Of a stretch of 64,000 nt of DNA, positions 18,519 through 28,184 are shown in pieces. The translations under genes and the position numbers were made by a program. Below the pieces are notes generated by a model. It ran no database searches. It saw nothing but the letters and a program-made list of their open reading frames with translations, and was not told the DNA's origin. The stretch is from Reyranella humidisoli (lineage in GTDB: Bacteria; Pseudomonadota; Alphaproteobacteria; Reyranellales; Reyranellaceae), in NCBI RefSeq assembly GCF_019039055.1, contig NZ_JAHOPB010000001.1:1364001-1428000 (forward strand). Direction: 5' to 3'. Each line of letters begins with the position of its first letter. Within the stretch, counting starts at the first letter, position 1.

Positions 18519-19259
18519 GTGACGACCGACCAGATCGTCATCGGCCTCGCGATCTTCCTGCTCGCCGGCACCGTCAAGGGCCTGGTGGGGCTCGGCCTGC
18601 CGGCTATTTCGATCGCCTTGACGTCGCTGTTCCTGCCGCTGTCGGAGGCGATCGCGCTGATCGCCCTGCCGACCATCGTCACCAACGTCTGGCAGGCGGC
18701 GGTCGGCGGCCATTTCTGGCACATCGTGCGCCGCCAGTGGCCGCTCATGCTGCCGCTCACGGTCGTGCTCTATCTCACGGTCTGGCTGATCGGCCAGAAG
18801 GGCCCCGACTGGGCCTTCGTCGTGCTCGGCACCGTGCTGATCATCTACGCCGCCCTCGGCCTTTTCCGCATCCGGCTCACCATCCATGCCGATCTCGAGA
18901 AGCCGCTGGCACCGGTCATCGGCGTGGTCTCGGGCTTCGTGGCGGGGCTGGTCGGGGTGCCGATCGTCCCCCTGATGCCCTATCTCCAGGGCCTCGACAT
19001 CAAGCCGGTCGAGCTGGTCCAGACGCTGGGCGTCGTCCTGTGTGCCACGTCGCTCACCCTGACGGCGTCGCTGCTGTTCTTCGGCGTGCTCGACGGGCCG
19101 CGCGCCATGGTCTCGGGTGCCGCGGTCCTGCCGGCCCTCGGCGGCATGTGGCTCGGCCAGCGCATCCGCTCGCGCCTTTCGGTCGAGCAGTTCCGCCTGG
19201 CCGTGTTCTGGGCGCTGCTGGCCACCGGCCTCTATACTGTCGCCACCCGCCTCTTGTGA
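18519..19259 (+). CDS. TauE/SafE-family membrane exporter
   Basis: 246 residues, about seven to eight hydrophobic helices, with the family's internal repeat beginning LAGTVKGLVGLGLPAISIAL and again VVSGFVAGLVGVPIVPLMPYL. Family members export sulfite, sulfoacetate or other organic anions; the substrate here is unknown. GTG start three bases after the ubiB stop codon, and coaBC begins 13 bases after its own stop, so it is embedded in the ubi-coa-dut run. Confidence 0.88.
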   Translation: MTTDQIVIGLAIFLLAGTVKGLVGLGLPAISIALTSLFLPLSEAIALIALPTIVTNVWQAAVGGHFWHIVRRQWPLMLPLTVVLYLTVWLIGQKGPDWAFVVLGTVLIIYAALGLFRIRLTIHADLEKPLAPVIGVVSGFVAGLVGVPIVPLMPYLQGLDIKPVELVQTLGVVLCATSLTLTASLLFFGVLDGPRAMVSGAAVLPALGGMWLGQRIRSRLSVEQFRLAVFWALLATGLYTVATRLL

Positions 19260-19272
19260 TAGGCTCAAGGCC

Positions 19273-20499
19273 ATGTTGCACGGCAAGCGTATCCTGCTGA
19301 TCGTCGCGGGCGGAATCGCGGCCTTCAAGTCGGCGGAACTGATCCGGCTCCTGCGCGGGCGCGGCGCCTCGGTGCGTTGCGTTCTCACGGAAGCGGGCGC
19401 GAAGTTCGTGACGCCACTCACCTTGCAGGCTTTGTCCGAGGACCGCGTCTACGGCGACATGTTCTCGCTGACCGACGAGAGCGAGATGGGCCACATCCAG
19501 CTTTCGCGCGATGCCGACCTGCTGGTTGTGGCACCGGCCACCGCCAACATGCTGGCCCGCATGGCGGGTGGCCTGGCCGACGATCTTGCCTCGACCGTCC
19601 TGCTCGCAACGGACAAGCCGGTGCTCGCGGCGCCCGCGATGAACGTGCGCATGTGGACCCACGCCGCGACCGTGGCCAACGTCGAGACGCTGAAGAAGCG
19701 CGGCGTCAGCTTCGTCGGACCCAACGACGGCGCCATGGCCTGCAACGAGCACGGCCCCGGCCGCATGTCGGAGCCGGCCGAGATCGTGGCCGCCATCGAA
19801 TCTCTGCTGGTGCGCGACCGGCCCCTCGCTGGCAAACGCGCGCTGGTGACCTCCGGCCCGACGCGCGAGGCGCTCGACCCGGTGCGCTTCATTTCCAACC
19901 ATTCCTCGGGCAAGCAGGGCCACGCCATCGCCGCCGCGCTGGCTGAACTCGGCGCCGACGTGACGCTGGTGAGCGGGCCGGTCGCCGTGCCCGATCCGCA
20001 CGGCGTGAAGGTCGTGAAGATCGAATCGGCCGACCAGATGCTGGCCGCCTGTCTTGACGCCGGCGCCCTCGACATCGCCGTCTGTGCCGCCGCCGTCGCC
20101 GACTGGAAGGCGGCCCGGCCGGCCACCGGCAAGATCAAGAAGAAGGCGGGCGCCCCGCCGCCGGCCCTCGAACTGGCGCCCAATCCCGACATCCTGGCGA
20201 CGCTGTCCAAGGCCGGCCCCAAGCGGCCGGCGCTGGTGGTGGGCTTTGCCGCCGAGACCGAGAACGTGGTGGCCAACGCGATCGACAAGCGCATCCGCAA
20301 GGGCTGTGACTGGATCGTCGCCAACGACGTGTCGCCGGCCACCGGCACCTTCGGCGGCGAACGCAACACGGTTCACCTGATTACCGCCGCCGGCACCGAG
20401 GACTGGCCGCCGCTGGGCAAGGGCGATGTCGCGGGCCGCCTTGCCGGCCGTATCGCACTTCATCTGGCGGAAGCGGCCAGGAAGCAGGCGGCGGAGTGA
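19273..20499 (+). CDS. coaBC: Bifunctional phosphopantothenoylcysteine decarboxylase / phosphopantothenate-cysteine ligase
   Basis: Two consecutive steps of coenzyme A synthesis; 408 residues. CoaC half (about 1-180): FMN flavoprotein with [18 protein letters not shown] and the substrate-clamp motif PAMNVRMW. CoaB half: [25 protein letters not shown] nucleotide-binding region near 200, AAVADW, and KIKK with the catalytic lysine. Start at 19273 after a weak purine stretch. Next to dut, as in many bacteria. Confidence 0.96.
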   Translation: MLHGKRILLIVAGGIAAFKSAELIRLLRGRGASVRCVLTEAGAKFVTPLTLQALSEDRVYGDMFSLTDESEMGHIQLSRDADLLVVAPATANMLARMAGGLADDLASTVLLATDKPVLAAPAMNVRMWTHAATVANVETLKKRGVSFVGPNDGAMACNEHGPGRMSEPAEIVAAIESLLVRDRPLAGKRALVTSGPTREALDPVRFISNHSSGKQGHAIAAALAELGADVTLVSGPVAVPDPHGVKVVKIESADQMLAACLDAGALDIAVCAAAVADWKAARPATGKIKKKAGAPPPALELAPNPDILATLSKAGPKRPALVVGFAAETENVVANAIDKRIRKGCDWIVANDVSPATGTFGGERNTVHLITAAGTEDWPPLGKGDVAGRLAGRIALHLAEAARKQAAE

Positions 20500-20536
20500 T
20501 CGGGTCCAGCGCAGGCGGGCATTTGACGGGGGAACG

Positions 20537-21019
20537 ATGAAGGGCGTCGAGAGCATCGAGATCGAGGTGGTGCGGTTGCCGCATGGTCGCGACCTGCAGC
20601 TTCCCGACTACGCGACGGCCTCGGCCGCCGGCGCCGACCTGCTGGCCGCCATCGACCAGGACATCGAGCTCGGGCCGCTGGAGCGGAAGATCGTGCCGAC
20701 CGGCATCTCGATCGCGCTGCCGGTGGGATTCGAGGCCCAGATCCGGCCGCGTTCCGGGCTGGCGGCCAAGCATGGCGTGACGGTCGCCAATGCCCCCGGC
20801 ACAATCGATGCCGACTATCGCGGCGAGGTCGGCGTGATCCTGATCAATCTGGGCAAGGAGCCTTTCCGCATCGAACGCGGCATGCGAATTGCACAGATGG
20901 TCGTTGCACGCCATGCCCGTGCCGTCTGGCGAGAGGTCCCGGCCCTCGACGAGACGGCCCGCGGCGCGGGCGGCTTCGGATCGACAGGGGTCGTGACCGG
21001 CTCGAGCAAGAGAGCCTGA
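20537..21019 (+). CDS. dut: dUTP diphosphatase
   Basis: 160-residue homotrimeric dUTPase that removes dUTP and supplies dUMP. All five motifs are visible: SAAGADL (motif 1), [10 protein letters not shown] (2), [13 protein letters not shown] (3), RGMRIAQMV (4) and the C-terminal Gly-rich arm [10 protein letters not shown] (5). The start at 20537 has GGGGGAA just before it and lies 37 bases after coaBC. A C-terminal tail of about ten residues follows motif 5. Confidence 0.96.
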   Translation: MKGVESIEIEVVRLPHGRDLQLPDYATASAAGADLLAAIDQDIELGPLERKIVPTGISIALPVGFEAQIRPRSGLAAKHGVTVANAPGTIDADYRGEVGVILINLGKEPFRIERGMRIAQMVVARHARAVWREVPALDETARGAGGFGSTGVVTGSSKRA

Positions 21020-21035
21020 CAGGGACGAGAACGGG

Positions 21036-21497
21036 ATGCCTCGCCTCAGCAAGAAGACGATGTTCGCGATCGAGGCGGTCCTCGACGTGGCCTTCCACGT
21101 CGGCGAGCACCCGGTGCGCAGCGGTGACATCACCGAGCGCCAGCGTATTCCCAAGCGCTATCTCGAGCAGGTTCTTCAGCATCTGGTGCGGGCCGGCATC
21201 CTGGCCGGCAAGCGCGGTCCCCGCGGCGGTTATCGCCTGGGACGGGACAGATCGACCATCACCCTGGGGGAAGTCGTGAGGGTGGTGCGCAATCTCGAAG
21301 TCGAGACCGAGCCCAGCGATCCCTCGATCGGCTCGCCGCTGGCCCACGAGGTCGTGTGGCCGCTGTGGGAGAAGCTGCGCGAGGAGATGATGGCGCAACT
21401 CGACCGCGTGACCATCGAGGATCTCTGCCAGCAGGCCCGCTCGAAGGGGCTCAACGTTTCGGAAACGGCACAGCACGCAGGCCACGCGACGATCTGA
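21036..21497 (+). CDS. Rrf2-family transcriptional regulator without cluster cysteines
   Basis: 153 residues. Rrf2 winged helix: MFAIEAVLDVAFH, then ITERQRIPKRYLEQVLQHLVRAGIL and KRGPRGGYRLGR, the wing signature. The region where IscR/NsrR carry three iron-sulfur cysteines (about residues 90-110) has none; the only cysteine is near the C-terminus. It may therefore be a cluster-free CymR-like regulator or sense another cue. It begins 16 bases after dut. Confidence 0.88.
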   Translation: MPRLSKKTMFAIEAVLDVAFHVGEHPVRSGDITERQRIPKRYLEQVLQHLVRAGILAGKRGPRGGYRLGRDRSTITLGEVVRVVRNLEVETEPSDPSIGSPLAHEVVWPLWEKLREEMMAQLDRVTIEDLCQQARSKGLNVSETAQHAGHATI

Positions 21498-21533
21498 TAT
21501 ACAGCTCCCCGGTTTCATCCGGAGGAGCAAGAC

Positions 21534-21968
21534 ATGGCCAAGAAGACCGCCGTTGCGAAGGCTAAGAAAGCCAAGCCGCTGCCGCGCAACAAGAAGCTCT
21601 ACGACGAAGGCATGAAGATGCGCAAAGCCGTGCTTGGCGCGGCCTACGTCGACAATTCGCTGGCCGGCGCGGCCAACGACGAATTCATGATGGCCTTCCA
21701 GGACATCACCACCGAATATTGCTGGGGCTATGCCTGGACGCGGCCGGGCCTGTCCAAGAAGAACCGCTCGATGCTGAATCTCGCCATGCTGGCGGCACTC
21801 AATCGCGGCCCCGAGCTCAAGCTCCACATCAACGGCGCGCTGAACAACGGCCTCACCAAGGACGAGATCAAGGAGATCTTCCTCCAGGTCGCGATCTATT
21901 GTGGCATCCCCGCCAGCCTCGACGCCTTCAAGACCGCCAGCGGCGTGTTCAAGGACCGCGGCATCTGA
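21534..21968 (+). CDS. Carboxymuconolactone decarboxylase-family protein
   Basis: 144 residues, all-helical CMD fold, closest in appearance to 4-carboxymuconolactone decarboxylases: AYVDNSLAG..NDEFMMAFQDITTEYCWGYAW, then RSMLNLAMLAALNRGPELKLHINGALNNG and EIFLQVAIYCGIPA. No CxxC redox pair, so it is not an AhpD-type peroxidase partner. An Ala/Lys-rich tail (residues 1-20) precedes the domain. A GGAGGAG ribosome site sits just before the ATG. True substrate uncertain because no other protocatechuate genes are in the window. Confidence 0.85.
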   Translation: MAKKTAVAKAKKAKPLPRNKKLYDEGMKMRKAVLGAAYVDNSLAGAANDEFMMAFQDITTEYCWGYAWTRPGLSKKNRSMLNLAMLAALNRGPELKLHINGALNNGLTKDEIKEIFLQVAIYCGIPASLDAFKTASGVFKDRGI

Positions 21969-21971
21969 GCC

Positions 21972-22445
21972 ATGGCCGAGGTCCGGCCGGCACGGGCCGG
22001 TGAGGCGGCCAGCCTCACCGCGCTCTGCCTGCGTTCGAAGGCACACTGGGGCTACGACGCGGAGTTCATGCGGCTCAGCGCTCGCACGCTGAAGGTGCAC
22101 GAGACCGACATCGCCGCCGGCCGCGTGCTGGTCGCGGCGGACGGCGGCGACCGGCCTCGCGGCGTGGCCTGCGTCCAGGGGGAAGGCGAAGTCGTCGATC
22201 TCGCCGACATGTTCGTCGACCCGCCGGCCATCGGCAGCGGCGCCGGCCGACTGTTGTTCGACGCTTCTGTCGTGCTGGCGCGGGGGCTCGGTGCCCGGCG
22301 CATGACCATCCTGGCCGACCCGAACGCTGCTCCGTTCTATGAGCGGATGGGCGCGCGCTTCCTGCGAAACGCGCCGTCCGACGCCATTCCCGGGCGGCGG
22401 CTGCCGCTCTATGAATACGATCTCACTGCAAGGGTTGAACCATGA
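21972..22445 (+). CDS. GNAT-family N-acetyltransferase
   Basis: 157 residues with a GNAT fold: N-terminal VRPARAGEAASLTALCLRS, central strand VVDLADMFVDPPAIGSGAGRLLFD containing the acetyl-CoA loop (GSGAGR), and the C-terminal PNAAPFYERMGARF motif. The acceptor is unknown. It starts 3 bases after the CMD-family gene and its stop overlaps the next ATG (ATGA), so the three genes are probably co-transcribed. Confidence 0.87.
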   Translation: MAEVRPARAGEAASLTALCLRSKAHWGYDAEFMRLSARTLKVHETDIAAGRVLVAADGGDRPRGVACVQGEGEVVDLADMFVDPPAIGSGAGRLLFDASVVLARGLGARRMTILADPNAAPFYERMGARFLRNAPSDAIPGRRLPLYEYDLTARVEP

Positions 22446-23356
22446 CGACGACGCTCGCGCCTCCCGCCACCATCGCTTTCATCGGTCTCGGCATGATGGG
22501 CCGCCCGATGGCGAAACGCCTGATCGAGGCGGGCTTCACGCTGCGCGTGTTCGACGTCTCGCAGAAGGCGGTCTCCGATTTCGTCGGCGCCCATCCCTCG
22601 GCGCTGGCCACCGCCTCGGCGAAGGCCGTGGCCCAGGGTGCCGCGGCGCTGATCACCATGCTGCCCGACGGCAAGATTGTGCGGCAGGCCGTGCTCGAAG
22701 GCCAGGATCCCGCGATCGAGGGGCTGGAGGCTGGCGCGGTTGTCATGGACATGAGTTCGTCCAATCCGGTCGACACGCAGAAGCTGGCGCGCGACCTCGC
22801 GGCGCGCGGTGTCGCGCTGCTCGATGCGCCGGTGTCGGGTGGCGTGAAGCGTGCCATCGACGGCTCTCTCAGCATCATGGTGGGCGGCGCGGCCGCTGAC
22901 CTCGAACGCACGCGCCCCGTGTTCGGCGCCATGGGCAAGACCATCACGTTGTGCGGTCCCGCCGGCGCCGGGCATGCTCTGAAGGCGCTCAACAACTATC
23001 TCTCGGCCGCCGGCCTCGTCGCCATGTGCGAGGCGCTGGTCGTCGGCGAGGCGTTCGGCCTCGACCCCGGCACGATGGTCGATGTGTTCAACACCTCGAC
23101 CGGCAAGAGCAACGCCACAGAGGTCAAGGGTCGGCAGTTCGTCGTGCCGCGCAACTTCTCGGCCGGTTTCACGACGGCGCTGATGGCCAAGGACCTGCGC
23201 ACCGCGGGCGACGTGGCCAGGCATCTCAAACTCAAGATGCCGCACCTCGAGCAGGCGGTGTCGTACTGGACGGCGGCCGACGGCAAGCTGGGCAAGGGCG
23301 CCGATCACACCGAGATCTTCCGCTACGCCGAGATGCTGGCCGAGCAGGACGACTGA
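22442..23356 (+). CDS. 3-hydroxyisobutyrate dehydrogenase-family NAD(P)-dependent oxidoreductase
   Basis: 304-residue beta-hydroxyacid dehydrogenase. Rossmann motif IGLGMMGRPMAKRLIEAG near residue 14, substrate motif DAPVSGGVKRA near 134, catalytic lysine in GHALKALNNYLSA near 181, and a C-terminal helical domain with KDLRTAGD. Family members oxidise 3-hydroxyisobutyrate, tartronate semialdehyde or similar acids; the exact substrate is not resolved. Start codon overlaps the GNAT stop by 4 bases. Confidence 0.9.
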   Translation: MTTTLAPPATIAFIGLGMMGRPMAKRLIEAGFTLRVFDVSQKAVSDFVGAHPSALATASAKAVAQGAAALITMLPDGKIVRQAVLEGQDPAIEGLEAGAVVMDMSSSNPVDTQKLARDLAARGVALLDAPVSGGVKRAIDGSLSIMVGGAAADLERTRPVFGAMGKTITLCGPAGAGHALKALNNYLSAAGLVAMCEALVVGEAFGLDPGTMVDVFNTSTGKSNATEVKGRQFVVPRNFSAGFTTALMAKDLRTAGDVARHLKLKMPHLEQAVSYWTAADGKLGKGADHTEIFRYAEMLAEQDD

Positions 23357-23369
23357 GGCTGCCGGCCCT

Positions 23370-23398
23370 TTGACAGGGCGGGGGCCTGCCCCTATAAA
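23370..23398 (+). promoter_or_regulatory. Sigma-70-type promoter of rho
   Basis: TTGACA (23370-23375) matches the -35 consensus exactly. After a 17-base spacer, TATAAA (23393-23398) matches the -10 at 5 of 6 positions. Expected start near 23405, leaving a leader of about 138 bases before rho. The leader is C-rich and unstructured in parts, which would suit autoregulation by Rho itself (known for E. coli rho; inferred here). Confidence 0.75.
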
Positions 23399-23542
23399 AT
23401 TGCCGCACGGGACCCTTGGCGTCGTCTCCCCGGCGGCAACTCGATAGGGCCCATCCAGTACGATACAGCGCTGTTTTCCAAGGCTCGACCGACCCGGTCG
23501 GGTCAAGCGCGTGCGTCATTTCCCCCACAAGATCGAAGACCC

Positions 23543-24922
<1,380 letters not shown>

Positions 24923-25026
24923 CGCGCCTTCAGAGGCGCGGGTGGGCGGCAGCGCTTGTAACCAAGCGCGAGTCAGGCGCTGTAAACAGCGCCGACCCAC
25001 ACGGCCCAGAACGGACAAGAACTCAA

Positions 25027-25058
25027 AAGAGCGCCGCACCCCGGCGCTCTTATCTTTT
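25027..25058. terminator. Bidirectional intrinsic terminator after rho and the MFS gene
   Basis: AAGAGCGCCG (25027-25036) pairs with CGGCGCTCTT (25042-25051) around CACCC; TATCTTTT follows on the plus strand, and the plus-strand CAAAA before it gives TTTTG on the minus strand. It lies between the convergent rho and MFS genes. Two smaller GC hairpins (GCGCCTTCAGAGGCGC at about 24924 and GGCGCTG/CAGCGCC at about 24974-24991) lie between rho and it. Confidence 0.8.
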
Positions 25059-25066
25059 GGGAAGAC

Positions 25067-26275
25067 CTACGGCAGATCCCGAGCCTCCCGGCTCATGGCA
25101 AACCACGCCCAGGCAACCGCCTGAATCACCAGCAGCGCCACCGTCACGACCTGATACGCCTCGGCGCGTGCCAGCCCCTGCGTCGTCTCCATCCAGGCCA
25201 GTGCCGGCCCGATCGCCGCCTGCACCACGAAGGCGATCAGCATGCAGATGAGGTTGAGCGTGGTGTTCACCCGGCCGGCCAGTCCGGGGGCGAAGGCCCG
25301 CGTCACAAGCGCGTAGCAGACGACCGTCATGCCACCGAACATCACGTAGGTGAACCACAGGAGCTTGGGTATCGCCGTGACGTTGAGCGCGATCGGCACG
25401 TGGATGGCGAGGAACAGCAACCCGTAGACCAGCAGCACGCGGCCGCCGCGCACGCCGCGCCTGTGCAGCAGGTCGACGATCATGCCGCTGAAGAAGTAGC
25501 CCGGCACGATGGCGATGGAGAGGGCGAACAGTGCGACGCCCACCGAGGGCTCGTCGAGATGCGCCACGTCGCGCAGCCAGCCCGCGGCCCAGAAGCTGGT
25601 GTAACAGACCCAGACGCCCAGCGAGAAGGTGGGAGCGAGGCCCGCGCGCCAGAAGAGCGGCGCCCGCAGGACGCCCATCAGGCCGCGCAGCTCGTCCGCC
25701 AGCCGGCCCTTGCCGCCGCGTTCGTAGGCGGGTGCGGCAAGGAGCTGGTAAATCGCCACCGCGACCGTGATGCCGGCGAGGCCCAGGAAGACCTGTCGCC
25801 AGTCGAAGTCGACCAGCAGCCATTGCGCCGGCCGTGTCGCCATGGCGGCGCCCAGTCCGCCGAACGTCATCATGACGGCGTTGACCAGCGGCAGCCGACC
25901 GAGCGGCCAGTAGAGGACGTTGGCCTTGAACCCGCACATCAGGGCGACCGAGAGGCCGAGCCCGATCAGGGCGCGGCCGATACCCAACGTGACGACATCG
26001 TGCCCCAGTGCGAAGACGGCGGCGCCCAGCGCCGTGACGAGCAGCATGACCGGTGCCACGCGGCGCGGCCCGAACCGGTCGAGCGCCACGCCGGCCGGCA
26101 GTTGGGCGAGCACGAAGGTCGCCAGATACATCGAGGTCACGATGCCGATGGCCGCATCGTCGAGGCCGAGCTCGGAACGCAGCGCCGGCGCCACCACGGC
26201 GTTCAGCGAGCGGAACAGGAAGCTCAGGAAGTAGCCCAGCGCAAACGGCAGGAACGCCGTGAAGACGAGCTTCAA
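25067..26275 (-). CDS. Major facilitator superfamily transporter
   Basis: 402 residues, 12 hydrophobic helices; the loop 2-3 MFS signature is GVALDRFGPRRV near residue 66. Substrate unknown. The frame is open well upstream, but I place the start at a TTG (26275) whose last two bases overlap the TGA of the thioesterase gene (TTGA) and which yields the N-terminus MKLVFTAFLPFALGYF just before the first helix. Last gene of a five-gene minus-strand operon. Confidence 0.87.
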   Translation of the reverse strand: MKLVFTAFLPFALGYFLSFLFRSLNAVVAPALRSELGLDDAAIGIVTSMYLATFVLAQLPAGVALDRFGPRRVAPVMLLVTALGAAVFALGHDVVTLGIGRALIGLGLSVALMCGFKANVLYWPLGRLPLVNAVMMTFGGLGAAMATRPAQWLLVDFDWRQVFLGLAGITVAVAIYQLLAAPAYERGGKGRLADELRGLMGVLRAPLFWRAGLAPTFSLGVWVCYTSFWAAGWLRDVAHLDEPSVGVALFALSIAIVPGYFFSGMIVDLLHRRGVRGGRVLLVYGLLFLAIHVPIALNVTAIPKLLWFTYVMFGGMTVVCYALVTRAFAPGLAGRVNTTLNLICMLIAFVVQAAIGPALAWMETTQGLARAEAYQVVTVALLVIQAVAWAWFAMSREARDLP

Positions 26276-26697
26276 GTACGATCGCCCGTCCGCGCGAAGA
26301 CCGCGCTCGCATGCACGATGCGCTCCTCGCCGACTTTCAGGTAGCAGTTCGCGAAGGCGAGCCGGCCGCCGACCTTGTGGACGTCGACATGGGCCTCGAC
26401 CCAGTCGCCGATCTTCGCGGAACCGGCGAAGTCGGTCTTCACGCTGGCGGTGACGATGAGCGGCGAGGGCGTCTGGCTCCGTGTCGTGCGATAGCCCAGC
26501 GAGATGTCGCACAGGGTCATGAGGATGCCGCCGTGCGCCACGCCGCGCGCGTTTGCGTGCTTCGGCTGGATGCGCAAGCCGACGACGAACGTGCCGTCGC
26601 CGATCTCGCGATAGAAGAACGGCCCGTTGTGGTCGAGGAACGGGCTGGTGCGGAACAGCGGCTTGAAGCCCTCCGGCGGATCGCTCTGCATGGTCAT
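26272..26697 (-). CDS. PaaI-family hotdog thioesterase
   Basis: 141 residues, hotdog fold. The family motif is in ANARGVAHGGILMTLCDISLGY, with the HGG loop and the catalytic acidic residue following. Such enzymes hydrolyse acyl-CoA or aryl-CoA esters; the substrate here is unknown. ATG overlaps the aroE stop by 4 bases. The same thioesterase next to aroE and maf is not part of the usual core block, so it looks like a local addition. Confidence 0.88.
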   Translation of the reverse strand: MTMQSDPPEGFKPLFRTSPFLDHNGPFFYREIGDGTFVVGLRIQPKHANARGVAHGGILMTLCDISLGYRTTRSQTPSPLIVTASVKTDFAGSAKIGDWVEAHVDVHKVGGRLAFANCYLKVGEERIVHASAVFARTGDRT

Positions 26698-27584
26698 GCT
26701 CCGAGATCGGCGGCGACGGCGCGGCGCTGCTCAACCGTGACGTCGACCTTCGGGCCGAACCAGGCCTCGAAGCCCGGCCGGCCCTGATGCAGCAGCATGC
26801 CGAGTCCGTCGACGCATCGGTTGCCGCGTGAGCGCGCGGCCGCCAGCAGGTAGGTCTCCAGCGGCACATAGACGATGTCGTAGACCACCGCCTCGTGCGG
26901 CAGTCTTGCGAGGTCGATGTCGAGACCGGGCTGGTCCTTCATGCCGAGCGAGGTCGTGTTGACCAGCAGGGTTGCCCCATCCAGCAGTTCGCTGCGCGCG
27001 TCCCAGGAGCCGACCACGATGCGCTGGCCACCCGTGGGCGTGAAGGCGACGCCGAGATCGACCGCGGTCTCGCGCGTGCGATTGGCGAGCCGCAGTTCCG
27101 GGACACCCGCGTCGATCAGGCTGGCCACGACGGCCCGCGCGGCGCCGCCGGCGCCGAGCACGACCACCGGACCGGTGTCCGCCATCCAGTGCGGGGCGTT
27201 GTATTTCAGGGCTTCGAGGAAGCCGAACCCGTCGGTGTTGCGGCCTTCGAGCGTGCCGTCGGCCTGCTTCACGACCGTGTTCACCGCCCCGATCCGCCGG
27301 GCCACCGGATCGATGCGGTCGAGCAACGGCATGATCTCGATCTTGTGCGGCAGCGTGAGATTGCAGCCGCGCGCGTTGGGCGTCGCGCGCAGGAAGGCGA
27401 CCAGCTCCTGGAGCGCGGCCTGGTTTGGCTTGACGGGCAGGCGGCCGTAATGAGCGTCGATGCGATGCTGTTTCAGCCAGTAGCCGTGCAGTGCGGGTGA
27501 GCGCGAATGCTCGACCGGCCAGCCGACGATGGCGGCGAAGGGCCGGCCGGCGGCTTCGGCGAGAAGCGTGTCGTATGCGCTCAT
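26694..27584 (-). CDS. aroE: Shikimate dehydrogenase
   Basis: 296 residues; reduces 3-dehydroshikimate with NADPH in aromatic amino acid synthesis. Substrate-binding motifs WPVEHSRSPALHG, NLTLPHK (catalytic lysine) and GAVNTV near residue 100, then the nucleotide motif GAGGAARAVV and the NRTRE loop that selects NADPH. C-terminal DGLGMLLHQG. ATGA overlap with maf upstream and with the thioesterase downstream indicates coupled translation. Confidence 0.96.
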   Translation of the reverse strand: MSAYDTLLAEAAGRPFAAIVGWPVEHSRSPALHGYWLKQHRIDAHYGRLPVKPNQAALQELVAFLRATPNARGCNLTLPHKIEIMPLLDRIDPVARRIGAVNTVVKQADGTLEGRNTDGFGFLEALKYNAPHWMADTGPVVVLGAGGAARAVVASLIDAGVPELRLANRTRETAVDLGVAFTPTGGQRIVVGSWDARSELLDGATLLVNTTSLGMKDQPGLDIDLARLPHEAVVYDIVYVPLETYLLAAARSRGNRCVDGLGMLLHQGRPGFEAWFGPKVDVTVEQRRAVAADLGA

Positions 27585-28180
27585 GCGGCTTTCTCCAGGC
27601 CGATGCCATGTCCGGCGAGGAACGAGAGCAGTGGCAGCAGTGGTAGGCCGAGGATGGTGAAGTAGTCGCCCTCGACCTTCGTGAAGAGATGCGCGCCCAC
27701 GCCTTCGAGCTGGTAGGCGCCGACAGACGTCAGCACCGCGTCGCCGGCCCGTGCGAGGTAGGCGTCGAGGAACGCATCGTCGAGCGACCGCATGGTGAGG
27801 CGCGCATGCTCGTTGCTGTGCCACAGCCTTCGGCCGCCCCTGGCGACGACGACCGAGGAATGAAGTTCGTGCGTCTGGCCGCCCAGCGCCTGTAGCTGCG
27901 TGCGCGCCGCCGCCATCGTCGGCGGCTTGTCGAACAGCCGGCCGTTGCAGGCCAGCGTTGAATCCGCGCCGATCACCATGGCGCCGGGGTTCCGCTCGGA
28001 GACGCGCTGCGCCTTCAGTTCGGCCAGCGTCTCGGCGATGTCCCGCGGCGTGGCCTTCTCGGCCGCAAGGCTGAGCTTCACCTCGTCCTCGTCGACGCCG
28101 GAGGTTTCGACGGTGAAGTCGAGGCCGGCATTCTGCAGCATCTGCCGGCGCGAGAGGCTGGCGGAGGCGAGGATCAGCAT
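27581..28180 (-). CDS. maf: Maf-family nucleotide pyrophosphatase
   Basis: 199 residues. N-terminal LILASASLSRRQML is the Maf signature; GADSTLACNGRLFDKPP carries the catalytic Asp. Family enzymes hydrolyse non-canonical or pyrimidine nucleoside triphosphates and affect septum formation. Start 28180, four bases after the upstream dehydrogenase stop. maf-aroE adjacency is conserved in alphaproteobacteria, usually followed by coaE-dnaQ; here coaE-dnaQ lies 2.4 kb away on the other strand. Confidence 0.95.
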   Translation of the reverse strand: MLILASASLSRRQMLQNAGLDFTVETSGVDEDEVKLSLAAEKATPRDIAETLAELKAQRVSERNPGAMVIGADSTLACNGRLFDKPPTMAAARTQLQALGGQTHELHSSVVVARGGRRLWHSNEHARLTMRSLDDAFLDAYLARAGDAVLTSVGAYQLEGVGAHLFTKVEGDYFTILGLPLLPLLSFLAGHGIGLEKAA

Positions 28181-28184
28181 GGTT

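Noticed and set aside
26276..26869. N-terminal extension fusing the thioesterase region to the MFS transporter
   Set aside because: The extended frame is a different frame from the real thioesterase and shows shadow composition; a TTG overlapping the thioesterase stop is the natural start.
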